64,000 nt of DNA from DASXKD01 sp963707905 (GCA_963707905.1 CAVPSA010000053.1:1-64000), one strand, 5' to 3'; counted from the stretch's first letter, positions 26,706 through 35,449 are shown. Program-made: numbers and translations. Notes: generated by a model from the sequence alone, not told the origin.

Positions 26706-27491
26706 ATGTGCGGCCGGTACGCGTCGGCGCGGAAGCGCCAGGACCTCCTTGAGGAGTTCCGCATCGACCGCGACCGGGTGACCGGCGACCTCGAGCCCGA
26801 CTACAACGTGGCCCCGACCAAGCCGGTCTACGCGGTGCTCACCCGGGACCGGGAACCGGGTGAGAGCGCCGGGCCGCAGGAGGAGCGCGGCGCGGAAACC
26901 GGGGCCGATGCGGCCAGGGAACTGCGGGTGGTGCGCTGGGGCCTGGTGCCGTTCTGGGCAAAGGACCCGTCCATCGGCAGCCGCATGATCAACGCCCGGG
27001 TGGAGACGGTGGACGCCAAGCCGGCGTTCCGCCGCGCGTTCGCCAAGCGCAGGTGCCTGCTGCCCGCGGACGGCTTCTACGAGTGGCTCAAGGTGACCGG
27101 CGAGGGCAAGGTCCGCAAGCAGCCCTACTACATTCACCGCGCCGACGGTGGGGTACTCGCCTTCGCCGGGCTGTACGAGCTCTGGCGGGACAGGTCCGTC
27201 CCGGAGGATCACCCGCAGGCCTGGCTCTGGACGGCCGTGATCATCACCACCAGCGCCCCGGACGAGGCCGGCCGGATCCACGACCGGATGCCGATGGTGA
27301 TCGATCCCGCCCGGTGGGGCGACTGGCTCGACCCGGGCAGCAGCGACGCCGCCCACGTGCATGCGCTGCTCGCGCCCGCGGCGGCCAGCGGGCTCGCGTC
27401 CTACCCGGTCGGCACGGACGTCAACTACGTGAGAAACAACGGCCCCGCGCTGATCGAGCCACTGGCCGGTGACCCGGCCCCGCTCGCTTGA
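26706..27491 (+). CDS. SOS-response-associated peptidase (SRAP, YedK/HMCES-like)
   Basis: Shields abasic sites in single-stranded DNA by forming a thiazolidine link through Cys2, exposed after Met removal. 261 residues: MCGRYAS start (Cys2), DYNVAPT near residue 38, VRWGLVPFWAKDP, NARVETVDAKPAFRRAF, ADGFYEW with the catalytic Glu, and DRMPMV near residue 200 with the usual His before it. All catalytic positions are present. It starts opposite aroA. A TraR/DksA-like gene follows on the same strand 77 bp on. Confidence 0.93.
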   Translation: MCGRYASARKRQDLLEEFRIDRDRVTGDLEPDYNVAPTKPVYAVLTRDREPGESAGPQEERGAETGADAARELRVVRWGLVPFWAKDPSIGSRMINARVETVDAKPAFRRAFAKRRCLLPADGFYEWLKVTGEGKVRKQPYYIHRADGGVLAFAGLYELWRDRSVPEDHPQAWLWTAVIITTSAPDEAGRIHDRMPMVIDPARWGDWLDPGSSDAAHVHALLAPAAASGLASYPVGTDVNYVRNNGPALIEPLAGDPAPLA

Positions 27492-27568
27492 GGGACGGCG
27501 GCAACACCCCGGGGCCAGCCCACGCAATGGCGCTTCGCTTCGCCCCTGCCTAGAGAGGAGGACATACC

Positions 27569-27916
27569 GTGGACACTGCGATCGCACGTGAGCGTCTGGA
27601 GGAGATGCGCGGCCAGATCGACAGATCGATCCTGGTCCTGGAGGGAGAGCATCCTTCGGGGCGGGCCAGCGCCGACTCGCCGCAGGATCCGGCGGACGCC
27701 GGAACCACGCTGTCCGAGACGGACCGGACGGAGGCCGCCCTGGCTGCGGTCCAGTCCCAGCGGCGGCTGGTCATGGACGCGCTCGTGCGAATCGACCACG
27801 GTGTCTACGGGACGTGCGCCGACTGCGGCAAGCCGATCCCCGAGGGCAGGCTGGATGCCAGGCCGGAGGCGGCACGCTGCGTGGCGTGCCAGTCCAAGCG
27901 GGACCGGCGGCATTGA
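27569..27916 (+). CDS. TraR/DksA-family zinc-finger protein
   Basis: A 115-residue protein with a helical coiled-coil-like N-terminus and a C-terminal four-Cys zinc finger: Cys83/Cys86 in CADCG and Cys104/Cys107 in CVACQ. This is the DksA C4 type, whose members modulate RNA polymerase through the secondary channel. The DxxDxA tip motif of true DksA is not evident, so ppGpp-type regulation is uncertain. The GTG start follows a GAGAGGAGG site. Convergent with the methyltransferase gene. Confidence 0.85.
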   Translation: MDTAIARERLEEMRGQIDRSILVLEGEHPSGRASADSPQDPADAGTTLSETDRTEAALAAVQSQRRLVMDALVRIDHGVYGTCADCGKPIPEGRLDARPEAARCVACQSKRDRRH

Positions 27917-27941
27917 CCTGCCTGCCGCCGTCAGCCCCGGG

Positions 27942-28739
27942 CTAGCAGGGCTTGCGGGCGGTGGCGACCAGGCTGATGCCGAACGCCTCGTCGGCGCTGC
28001 CGCCGGCCGCCGGGTCCTGGCCGGCCTGCAGCTCGGCACGGACCAGCCGGGCCAGGGCGCCCGGCTGCCGGCGGAGAACGTGATCCACGGTGGACGGGGA
28101 CAGCACCGTCCGCGGCCTGATCGAGGTGACCTGCAGGCCCGCCTCGGTGAGCAGGTCGTAGAGCTGCGCCGCGGCGAAGCACCGGGTGATGGTCCCGTCC
28201 GGCCAGGGGATCAGCACCACCTCGGCGTGCGGCAGGTCGGTGAGGTGGGCCCAGTGCCGCTGCTCGGCCAGCACGGCCATGCCCAGGACCAGCGAGTCCA
28301 CGCAGGCGAGCACCTCGCCGCCGGGCCGCAGCACCCGGGCGATCTCCGCGGCCAGGTCTTCCGCCATGAGGTGCCGGGACAGGGCGCCGTCCTCGGCGAT
28401 CACGCCGTCCGCGCAACCGTCCGCCAGGAACGCCAGGCTGCCGGACTCGGCCACCACCGCGGCGATCCGGGCCGCCGGTGCGCCGTCCCGCTCCGCGGCA
28501 GGAGGCGCGCCGGGATGCACGGTCACGACCCTGACCACCGCGTGCCCGGACCCGGCCGCCTGTGCCGGGCAGGCCGCGGCAGGGCCCGAGATGTCCACGA
28601 GCAGCCGCCGCCCGGCGGGGAGCCAGGCGGCGAGCTGGGCCTTGGCCACCGCCCGCTGGAACCGCCAGTACCCAGAGAGCGAGCCTGGCCGGAGCACGGC
28701 CAGTGAGCTGGCCGTTGACGTCGCCACCGTTGACTCCAT
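27942..28739 (-). CDS. Class I SAM-dependent methyltransferase (type 11-like)
   Basis: A 265-residue Rossmann-fold protein. LPAGRRLLVDISGPAAACPA occupies the SAM motif I position but is not a textbook GxGxG. SLAFLADGCADGVIAEDGAL is motif II/III, and IARVLRPGGEVLACVDSLVL is the classic post-motif strand. The remainder resembles methyltransferase domain 11 proteins encoded near sigR in other actinobacteria. Substrate unknown. The upstream region holds the tandem 104-bp repeats. Confidence 0.7.
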   Translation of the reverse strand: MESTVATSTASSLAVLRPGSLSGYWRFQRAVAKAQLAAWLPAGRRLLVDISGPAAACPAQAAGSGHAVVRVVTVHPGAPPAAERDGAPAARIAAVVAESGSLAFLADGCADGVIAEDGALSRHLMAEDLAAEIARVLRPGGEVLACVDSLVLGMAVLAEQRHWAHLTDLPHAEVVLIPWPDGTITRCFAAAQLYDLLTEAGLQVTSIRPRTVLSPSTVDHVLRRQPGALARLVRAELQAGQDPAAGGSADEAFGISLVATARKPC

Positions 28740-28855
28740 CCGCCGTCCGACAAACCGGCGCGGTCAGCCGACCGCGCCGGGATCGGCGGCGCAGGCCCGG
28801 ATCAGCGCACCGCGCTGGCACCATGAAGACCATCGCGACGGCCGCATTCCCGGCA

Positions 28856-29150
28856 AACCGTTATGGCTGATTCTCCCCAGTCTGCGGGCGACCTCACCTG
28901 CCTGGCCGAGTTGTCCGTCCGGAACATGGTTCCAGCTGGTTTCACCGCCGAACCGCTATGGCTGATTCTCCACTCCGGATCCGGCCTGCGGGCGACCTCA
29001 CCTGCCTGGCCGAGTTGTCCGTCCGGAACATGGTTCCAGCTGGTTTCACCGCCGAACCGCTATGGCTGATTCTCCACTCCGGATCCGGCCTGCGGGCGAC
29101 CTCACCTGCCTGGCCGAGTTGTCCGTCCGGAATGTGGTTCTGGCTGGTTT
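28856..29150. repeat. Three tandem ~104-bp repeats upstream of sigR
   Basis: Units start at 28856, 28951 and 29055, each beginning AACCG(C/T)TATGGCTGATTC. The first is 95 bp because nine bases are missing; the second is 104 bp; the third is diverged at its end. Each carries GGAACATGGTTCC (28921, 29025) or its decayed form GGAATGTGGTTCT (29129), exactly 104 bp apart. Short open frames run through them, but repeat period and lack of homology argue against a gene. They fill the gap between the divergent methyltransferase and sigR. Confidence 0.9.
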
Positions 29151-29166
29151 CGCGGCTGGCCCTGGC

Positions 29167-29192
29167 GGAATGAACAGGCTGCCGCCCCTGTT
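29167..29192 (+). promoter_or_regulatory. SigR-type autoregulated promoter of sigR
   Basis: GGAAT at 29167-29171, an 18-bp spacer, and GTT at 29190-29192 match the SigR/SigH consensus GGGAAT-N18-GTT as known from Streptomyces and Mycobacterium. It precedes the sigR ATG by about 125 bp and an in-frame GTG at 29202 by only ten. This is the layout expected for positive autoregulation under thiol-oxidative stress. Confidence 0.8.
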
Positions 29193-29315
29193 GCACCCGG
29201 CGTGCTCATGACCAGTAGCGCACCCGTAGATGATGTAGCTCCGGTGGCTGCCCTCGGCCGGGTCCGGCCGGGCCATGTATTCTCCCGCCCAGATGGCATC
29301 GGTGGCCGGGCGCGG

Positions 29316-29969
29316 ATGCAGACACCGGAGGAGGTGGGTCCGGTACCTGAGACACTCGAGGATCGCGGCGAGCGGTTCGAGCGCGAGGTGTTGCCGTACC
29401 TGGATCAGCTGTACTCAGCCGGGATGCGGATGACCAGGAACGCGGCGGACGCCGAGGACCTGGTCCAGGAGACCTTTGCCAAGGCCTACGCCTCGTTCCA
29501 TCAGTTCGAGCCGGGCACGAACCTGAAGGCGTGGCTGTTCCGGATCCTCACCAACACCTTCATCAACACCTATCGCAAAAGGCAGCGCGAGCCGCAGCGT
29601 GCCGGGGCTGAGGAAGTGGAAGACTGGCAGCTTGCCAGGGCGGCCTCGCATACGTCGTCCGGCCTGAAGTCGGCCGAGGCCGAGGCGCTGGAAAGGCTGC
29701 CGGACTCCGACATCAAGCGTGCTTTGCAAGCCCTGCCGGAGGAGTTCCGCATCGCGGTGTACCTGGCCGACGTGGAGGGCTTCGCCTACAAAGAGATCGC
29801 CGACATCATGGGCACGCCCATTGGCACGGTGATGTCCCGCCTGCACCGGGGGCGCAGGCAGTTGCGTGACATGCTGCAGGACTACGCGACCGATCGCGGT
29901 ATGGTCCGGGCGGCTTCGGCGGCAGGGCCGCAGGGGGAGGATGGCGGGCCTGGGGAGGACCAGAAATGA
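29316..29969 (+). CDS. sigR: Thiol-stress ECF sigma factor SigR (SigH)
   Basis: Group IV sigma factor that directs the disulphide-stress regulon (thioredoxin, mycothiol genes). 217 residues from ATG: region 2 RMTRNAADAEDLVQETFAKA near residue 35-55 with NLKAWLFRILTNTFINTYRK, and region 4 LPEEFRIAVYLADVEGFAYK followed by EIADIMGTPIGTVMSRLHRG. The frame continues upstream to GTG 29202 (also ATG 29208), giving a 38-codon extension like the unstable long isoform described for S. coelicolor sigR. The stop overlaps rsrA as ATGA. The autoregulated promoter lies just upstream. Confidence 0.94.
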   Translation: MQTPEEVGPVPETLEDRGERFEREVLPYLDQLYSAGMRMTRNAADAEDLVQETFAKAYASFHQFEPGTNLKAWLFRILTNTFINTYRKRQREPQRAGAEEVEDWQLARAASHTSSGLKSAEAEALERLPDSDIKRALQALPEEFRIAVYLADVEGFAYKEIADIMGTPIGTVMSRLHRGRRQLRDMLQDYATDRGMVRAASAAGPQGEDGGPGEDQK

Positions 29970-30247
29970 GCTGCGGCAAGCCTCATGAGACGCCATGTAC
30001 CGAGGTGCTGGACCGGATGTACTCCTACCTGGACGGTGAGCTTGAGCCGCCGACCTTCGCGAAGGTCCGCCAGCACCTCGAGGAATGCGGGCCGTGCCTG
30101 GAGGAGTACGGCCTCGATGAGCTCGTCAAAAAGCTTGTCCACAAGCACTGCGGCCATGACCGGGTGCCGGACGAGCTGCGGGCCAAGGTCCTGGTCAGAA
30201 TCCGGCAGGTCAGAGCGGAACTGAACGTCACCCAGATCACCGAGTAG
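29966..30247 (+). CDS. rsrA: Zinc-binding anti-sigma factor RsrA
   Basis: Redox-sensing ZAS-family anti-sigma factor of 93 residues that holds SigR inactive when reduced and releases it on disulphide formation. Cys3, Cys11, His37, Cys41, Cys44 and Cys62 fall at the same numbers as in S. coelicolor RsrA, including the HxxxCxxC zinc core in QHLEECGPC. Its ATG overlaps the sigR stop codon, so the pair is coupled and made in balance. Confidence 0.94.
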   Translation: MSCGKPHETPCTEVLDRMYSYLDGELEPPTFAKVRQHLEECGPCLEEYGLDELVKKLVHKHCGHDRVPDELRAKVLVRIRQVRAELNVTQITE

Positions 30248-30257
30248 GGCGGTGTCA

Positions 30258-30290
30258 GCCCGGGGGAGCGACCCCCCGGAGGCCTAGAGC
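30258..30290. repeat. CCGGGGGAGC-type intergenic palindrome, copy B
   Basis: CCCGGGGGAGCGACCCCCCG followed by GAGGCCT lies about 10 bp after the rsrA stop. It is the closest match to copy A. It can form a GC hairpin and may serve as the end structure of the sigR-rsrA message, though no T-run follows. Confidence 0.6.
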
Positions 30291-30581
30291 CCCGTTCCTT
30301 CGGCACGAGGCGCTGGCCGGCTGGCCGGGCGGGTGCTCCGCCCCCCGTGCACCGAACGCAGCTGAAGCCTGCGCAGATCTGGCCGATCACGTTAATCTTT
30401 GTGCTGGCGGCGATGAATGGGCCTGTTCGGCTGGTCCGAGGCCCCGCCTCGGCATGCCCTCGGACCGGCCCCGCCCCCGGCAGCGGAGGTGACCGATGCG
30501 GCACCCGGGTGAGTTCGCGGCTGCCGCCGATGCACCCGTGCCCGCGAGTACCGGCACCCGGCCGACGGTGATCCGGCCCGC
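30291..30581. other. Leader region of the HD-GYP pair; no gene seen
   Basis: Contains a small hairpin CCGAGG-CCCCG-CCTCGG at 30436-30452 and a slightly AT-richer patch near 30385-30420 (ATCACGTTAATCTTTGTG) that may be promoter. I could not assign a specific -10/-35 pair or a riboswitch. Confidence 0.35.
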
Positions 30582-31982
30582 ATGCTGACCGGCACCGGGC
30601 ACCGATCGCGCGGCGAACGCACCTCGAAGCTCTCGCCCGGCGCCTGGCTGTATGTGGCCGCCGTCGTGGCGGCCGCGGCCGCCGTGCTCGGCCAGGCCCT
30701 GGGCGCCGACCCGGACCTGGACAGCCCGGTCCGGCAGGCGTGGGCCATGCTGGTGCTCGCGCTGCTCTTCCTGATCTGCGACTCCGCGCCGACAACCCTT
30801 GCCTCCCGGCAGTCCGCCTGGTCACCGAGTTCCTCGGTGACCCTGGCCGCCGTGGTGCTTGTCGGGCCGGTGGGCGCGCTTGTGGTCGGCGCGACCTCGC
30901 TCGTCAGCGTGCGGCGCGGCCTCGACCTCACCCAGCGGGTGTTCAACGCTTCCATGTACGGCCTGTCCGCCTACGCGGCGGGGGAGGCCTACCTCGCACT
31001 CGGCGGCCAGGTCGGCCATCCCAGCTACCATTCGTTCCCCGGCATCATCGGTCCGTTCGCCGTCGCGGCCGTGGTGCACGTGTCCATCAACCACGGGCTG
31101 CTGTGGGGCATGCTCATGCTGGTGCCGCCGGCCGAGCCCGGGCAGCCTGCCGGGGCGCTGCAGCGGCACCTCCCGATGCTGTTCCTTTCCGACCTCGGCT
31201 ACGCGACCCTCGGCCTGCTCATCGCCGCCCTGTGGAGGGTCGGCGGAGCGTTCGCGGCGATTCTCGTGCTGGTCCCGCTGTTCGTGGCGCGGTGGGCGAT
31301 AGGCCAGTTCGCCGCGCAGGAACGTGCCTACGCCGCCACCATGGCCGCGCTGTGCCAGGCCGTGGAGACCAAGGACTGCTACACCAGGGGCCACAGCGAG
31401 CGGGTCTCCCGTGGCTCGGCCATGATCGCCCGTGAGGTGGGCATGCGCGGCCGCCGGGTGGAGGCGATCCGCTATGCCGGCATGCTCCACGACGTGGGCA
31501 AGCTTGGCGTGCCCACGACGGTGCTGCAGAAGAACGGTGCCTTGTCCGAGGAGGAGTTCGCCGCGATCCAGTTGCACCCGATGCGCGGGCTGGCCATCGT
31601 GCGGGAGATCGGCTTCCTCGACGAGGCCTTGGCCGGCATCATGCACCACCACGAGCGGATGGACGGCCGCGGCTATCCGATGGGACTGGCCGGTGACGAG
31701 ATCCCCGAGTTCGCGCGGGTCATCGCGGTCGCCGACGCCTTCGATGCGATGACCTCGAACCGCTCCTACCGCGGTGCGAGATCCGTCGAGGAAGCCATCG
31801 CCGACCTGCGCAAATGGTCAGGAACCCAGTTCGACCCTGCGCTGGTGGACGCATTTGTGGCCGCATTGCGGCGGGAGGGCTGGGAGCAGCCCCGGCCCGC
31901 CGCCGTGCCGCCCGCCGACACCCTGGCCGCGCAGGATCACGACGACCCCACGGCGCCGCTGCGGGTGGTGGAGCGCTGGTGA
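30582..31982 (+). CDS. Membrane-bound HD-GYP phosphohydrolase
   Basis: A 466-residue signalling protein. About eight hydrophobic segments fill the first ~245 residues, followed by an HD-GYP domain. The metal motifs are complete: RGHSERVSR (first His), MLHDVGKLGVP (HD), IMHHHERMDGRGYPMGLAG (HHExxDGxGYP) and ADAFDAMTSNRSYR. HD-GYP enzymes hydrolyse cyclic di-GMP or related cyclic dinucleotides, and the membrane part may be the sensor. The stop overlaps the next gene as GTGA, so both are co-translated. Confidence 0.9.
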   Translation: MLTGTGHRSRGERTSKLSPGAWLYVAAVVAAAAAVLGQALGADPDLDSPVRQAWAMLVLALLFLICDSAPTTLASRQSAWSPSSSVTLAAVVLVGPVGALVVGATSLVSVRRGLDLTQRVFNASMYGLSAYAAGEAYLALGGQVGHPSYHSFPGIIGPFAVAAVVHVSINHGLLWGMLMLVPPAEPGQPAGALQRHLPMLFLSDLGYATLGLLIAALWRVGGAFAAILVLVPLFVARWAIGQFAAQERAYAATMAALCQAVETKDCYTRGHSERVSRGSAMIAREVGMRGRRVEAIRYAGMLHDVGKLGVPTTVLQKNGALSEEEFAAIQLHPMRGLAIVREIGFLDEALAGIMHHHERMDGRGYPMGLAGDEIPEFARVIAVADAFDAMTSNRSYRGARSVEEAIADLRKWSGTQFDPALVDAFVAALRREGWEQPRPAAVPPADTLAAQDHDDPTAPLRVVERW

Positions 31983-33283
31983 AACCGGAGGCGACCGCGC
32001 TGGGCGCGGGTTCCGAACCGGCCGGGTCCTGCGGACAGGCCATGGACTCGGGTGAACTGCTGCTGGTCGCAGCGGCCGGCATGCTGGTGGTGGCCGCGGT
32101 GGCGCAGACCGCGGCCGTGGGCCTGGTCCAGCCGCGCATCGCGCTGGCGTTCGGCGCGCTGATCTGTTTCGGTGAGGTGCTGCGGCTGTCCCTGGAAGGC
32201 GGCAGGGAGTCGGCGCCGATCGGCAGCGCGGGCGCGTTCGCCTACGCGGTGGTGCTGACCGTCGGCGGCTACCCGGCCACCCAGCCGGCGCTCCAGGTCA
32301 TCGCGGTCGTCGCGGGCGGCATGGTGCTTGGCGCGCTGCCGCACCTGGCAGCGGGCCGGCCCGCCGGGCTGGCCGGGCTGGCGTCCCGGCTGATCGCGGT
32401 CGCCGTGGTCGCCGCGCTGTTCCGCCCGCTGAGCACGATCGTGACCATCACCCGGCCCAGGGACTGGGGGCTGGCGCTCGCCGCGATGGCGGCCGTGCTG
32501 GTGGCCGGCTGGTGGGCCGAATGCCTGATCAGGGCCCTGATCAGCGCCGATGCGCTGCGGGCCAGGTTCCGCGTGGCGCTGTGGGACGAGATGCGGGTCC
32601 AGCTCCCGCTCGGCGTCGCCGTCGCCGCCACCGCGATCCTGATCGCGTTCGCGGCGGACATGATGGGCCTGGTGGCGCTCGGGGTGTTCATCGCCCCGCT
32701 GCTCGTCACCCAGATGGCGTTCCGCCGTTACGCCGGCATCCGGGCCACTTACCTGGAGACGGTCCGTGCGCTGGCCCGGGTGACCGAGGTCGGCGGGTAC
32801 GTCGAGGACGGGCATGCCCGCCGGGTCGGCCGCCTGGCCGTGGTCGTCGGCAGGGAGCTGGGGATGAGCGAACCGGAGCTGCTCGAACTGGAGTACGCCG
32901 CGCTCATGCACGACATCGGGCAGCTTTCGCTGCGCGACCCGATCCCCGGCGGCGCCACCGTGCTGGCGTCCCCCGAGCAGCAGCGGCGCATCGCCGAGCT
33001 AGGGGCCGGCGTCATCGACCAGACCGGGGTGCTTGACGGGGTGGCGGAGATCGTGCGGTACCAGAGCTGGCCCTGGCGTGGCCAGGACCGTGCGCCGCCG
33101 GTCGGCAGCCGGATCATCCGCGCCGCCAACGCCTTCGACGACCTGGTCGGCTCCTCGGCCGAGACCAGCAGGACGATCGCGGCACTGGAGTGGCTGCGCC
33201 TGGACACCGCGACCGAGTACGACCCCCGGGTGGTCGAGGCCTTGGCCAAGGTCGCCGGGCGGCGGCACGGGAGCCGCCGGTAG
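31979..33283 (+). CDS. Membrane protein with a degenerate HD-GYP-like domain
   Basis: A 434-residue partner of the preceding gene, with the same plan: hydrophobic segments to about residue 245, then an HD-type domain. EDGHARRVGRLAVVVG and LMHDIGQLSLRDPI keep the His and HD, but where the HHExxDGxGYP motif belongs it reads VRYQSWPWRGQDRAP, so the GYP signature and several metal ligands are gone. It may be inactive and act as a regulatory or receptor partner. The GTG at 31979 is coupled by a 4-bp overlap. Confidence 0.8.
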   Translation: MKPEATALGAGSEPAGSCGQAMDSGELLLVAAAGMLVVAAVAQTAAVGLVQPRIALAFGALICFGEVLRLSLEGGRESAPIGSAGAFAYAVVLTVGGYPATQPALQVIAVVAGGMVLGALPHLAAGRPAGLAGLASRLIAVAVVAALFRPLSTIVTITRPRDWGLALAAMAAVLVAGWWAECLIRALISADALRARFRVALWDEMRVQLPLGVAVAATAILIAFAADMMGLVALGVFIAPLLVTQMAFRRYAGIRATYLETVRALARVTEVGGYVEDGHARRVGRLAVVVGRELGMSEPELLELEYAALMHDIGQLSLRDPIPGGATVLASPEQQRRIAELGAGVIDQTGVLDGVAEIVRYQSWPWRGQDRAPPVGSRIIRAANAFDDLVGSSAETSRTIAALEWLRLDTATEYDPRVVEALAKVAGRRHGSRR

Positions 33284-33286
33284 CTG

Positions 33287-33345
33287 GGTGCTGGCCCGGG
33301 GGAGCACTCCGCTTCCCCGGGGGCAAGCCCCGGACCCCACGGCCC
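33287..33345. repeat. CCGGGGGAGC-type intergenic palindrome, copy C
   Basis: GGTGCTGGCCCGGGGGAGCA opens the unit, followed by CTCCG, CCCCGGGGGCAAGCCCCGGA and CCCC. Nearly the same 59-60 bp recur at copy D near the right end of the window. The unit sits directly after the second HD gene and before the carboxylase. Confidence 0.7.
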
Positions 33346-33433
33346 GGACCCCACGCCCGGAGCCCTGATGGCGCCTGGTTGCCCCGGGGACCACGCGCTG
33401 GATGATCTACGCGAGATGGCCTAGGCTGCCCGG

Positions 33434-34773
33434 GTGCTGAACTCGGTGCTGGTGGCCAACCGCGGGGAGATCGCCCGGCGGATCCTTGCCACGGCCCGCC
33501 GGCTGGGCGTCCGGGCGGTGGCGGTCTACTCGGAGGCGGACGCGGACCTGCCGTTCGTCGCCGAAGCCGACGAGGCGGTGCCGATCGGCCCGCCGCCACC
33601 CGGCCAGAGCTATCTCGACTCCGGCGCCGTGCTGGCGGCGGCGCGGCGGACCGGCGCGGCCGCCATCCACCCCGGGTACGGGTTCCTGGCCGAAAACCCG
33701 GGCTTCGCCCGCCAGGTGCTGGCCGAGGGCCTGATCTGGGTGGGCCCACCGCCAGAGGCCATCGAGCAGATGGGCGACAAGATCAATGCCAGGAACCTGA
33801 TGGCGGCGGTGGGCGTGCCGGTCTCCGCGGGCAGCGCCGAGCCGGTGACCAGCGCCGCCGCCGCCACCGCGGAGGCAGCCAGGATCGGTTACCCCGTGAT
33901 GGTGAAGGCCGCCGCCGGCGGCGGCGGGATCGGGATGAGTGCGGTGGCCGGCCCGGCCGGCCTGGCCGCGGCGTTCGAGACCGCGCGCACCCGCGCGGAA
34001 CGGTTCTTCGGCGATCCCGCGATCCTGCTGGAGCGCTACATCGACCGCGCCAGGCACGTCGAGGTGCAGATCCTCGGGCTCGCCGACGGCCGCGTGATCG
34101 CGCTCGGGGAACGCGACTGCTCGGTCCAGCGCCGGCACCAGAAGGTCGCCGAGGAGACCCCTTCACCGGGAGTCGGGGAACCGTTGCGCGCCCGCATGCT
34201 GGCCGCCGCCGTCCAGGCCGGCCAGGCGGTCGGCTACCGGGGTGCCGGCACAGTGGAATGCCTGGTGGATACGGCCGCCGGTGACTTCGTGTTCCTGGAG
34301 ATGAACACCAGGCTCCAGGTCGAGCATCCGGTTACCGAGCTGGTCACCGGCATCGACCTGGTGGAGCAGCAGTTCCGCATCGCCGCCGGGGAAGACGTGA
34401 GTTTCGCCCCGGACCAGGTGCGGCCGCTGGGGCACGCACTGGAACTGCGGATCTACGCCGAGGACCCGGTGCGCTTCCTGCCTAGCCCAGGGACGATCAC
34501 CCGGTGGGACGAGCCGGCCTGCCGGGTGTCCGGGTGGATGCCGGGTACACGGCGGGAAACACGGTGACCCCGTACTACGACCCGCTGCTCGCCAAGCTGT
34601 GCCTGCACGGGCAGGACCGGGATGAGGCGCTGGCCCGGGCCCGCGAGGCGGTGGCGGCGTTCCAGATCGCCGGGCTGCGCACCAACCTGCCCTTCCACGC
34701 CGACCTGCTGGCCAGCGGGGAGTTCCGCAGCGGGGACTACGACACGTCCATCGTCACCAGGCTGCGGCCCTGA
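33434..34773 (+). CDS. Biotin carboxylase (acyl-CoA carboxylase alpha-type; apparent frameshift near 34517)
   Basis: ATP-grasp biotin carboxylase that loads CO2 on carrier biotin. SVLVANRGEIARRILATARR is the N-terminus, KAAAGGGGIGM the ATP loop, ERYIDRARHVEVQILG, RDCSVQRRHQK and EMNTRLQVEHPVTE the catalytic core. The frame ends early at GWMPGTRRETR. One base away it continues VRVDAGYTAGNTVTPYYDPL to LRP at 34771. Restoring one C near 34517 gives a 446-residue enzyme of normal length. It ends before any carrier domain, and the separate small BCCP gene 87 bp on supplies it. Confidence 0.88.
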
Positions 34774-34860
34774 CCGCGCCGCGAGCACAATAGTGGCGGG
34801 CGGCGCCGGGCCGGATGGGCGGCCTGGCCCGCAGCCCGGGACAACGGAGAGGAGCCACGG

Positions 34861-35073
34861 GTGGCCGAGGTCCGCGCCGAGATGGTGGCGAATGTGTGGA
34901 AGGTGGTGGCTGCGGAGGGGGCCCAGGTCTCCGACGGCGACACCCTGGTCATCCTCGAATCCATGAAGATGGAGATCCCCGTGCTCGCCGAAGGCTCCGG
35001 CACGCTGACCCGGCTGCACGTCGCCGAGGGTGATGTCGTCCAAGAGGGCGATCTGATCGCCATCATCGAGTAA
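34861..35073 (+). CDS. Biotin carboxyl carrier protein (BCCP)
   Basis: A free-standing 70-residue biotinyl domain. The biotinylated Lys36 lies in ESMKMEIPV, with the family's VVAAEGAQVSDGDTLVILES before and EGDVVQEGDLIAIIE after. The size equals the small biotinylated protein encoded near sigH/whiB1 in mycobacteria. It starts with GTG behind GGAGAGGAG and should be the substrate of the carboxylase just upstream. Convergent with bsaP. Confidence 0.93.
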   Translation: MAEVRAEMVANVWKVVAAEGAQVSDGDTLVILESMKMEIPVLAEGSGTLTRLHVAEGDVVQEGDLIAIIE

Positions 35074-35137
35074 CGGCCGGCCGGAGTGCCAGCGGCTCAG
35101 GGACTGCGCCTGGCCGGACGTCCGGCCCGGCGGGCGG

Positions 35138-35359
35138 TCAGCCGGAGTCGGTCATCAGGCCGTGCCGGGTGCAGTTGCTGGACCAGCCGTCCGGGGTCAC
35201 CTTCACCACGGTCCGGCGGCCGCAGCGGGCGCAGTACCTGGGCGGTTCCAGCTTCCTGGCGGCCCGGCAGGCACCGTGCCCGCCCCCGCCGGCGGCAAGC
35301 TGCCGCCCACAGCGGTCGCAGTACCCGGGGGCGTCCGCGGGCGGTTCCGGCTCGCTCAT
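35138..35359 (-). CDS. bsaP: Biotin synthase auxiliary protein BsaP-like
   Basis: A 73-residue Cys-rich protein from the ATG at 35357-35359. CDRCGRQLAAGGGGHGACRA precedes LEPPRYCARCGRRTVVKVTP and DGWSSNCTRHG. This spacing is that of BsaP, the small actinobacterial protein required for biotin synthase, reported as carrying an iron-sulphur cluster or metal centre. It lies 2.4 kb from bioB here, separated by other genes instead of adjoining it. Name assignment rests on motif pattern and length. Confidence 0.72.
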   Translation of the reverse strand: MSEPEPPADAPGYCDRCGRQLAAGGGGHGACRAARKLEPPRYCARCGRRTVVKVTPDGWSSNCTRHGLMTDSG

Positions 35360-35449
35360 CGGCGCACAGCCTACGCCCGGGGAATCCCGGCAGGAACACG
35401 TCAAATGCCGCAAACCTCACAACATCCCTGGCTGGCGAGGAAGCCAGGT

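Noticed and set aside
28863..29276. Short frames through the tandem repeats before sigR
   Set aside because: They repeat with the DNA unit, overlap on both strands and lack any recognisable protein feature; treated as non-coding repeats.
34504..34773. Separate small gene after the carboxylase
   Set aside because: Its sequence is the normal C-terminus of the biotin carboxylase in a shifted frame and joins it with one added base.
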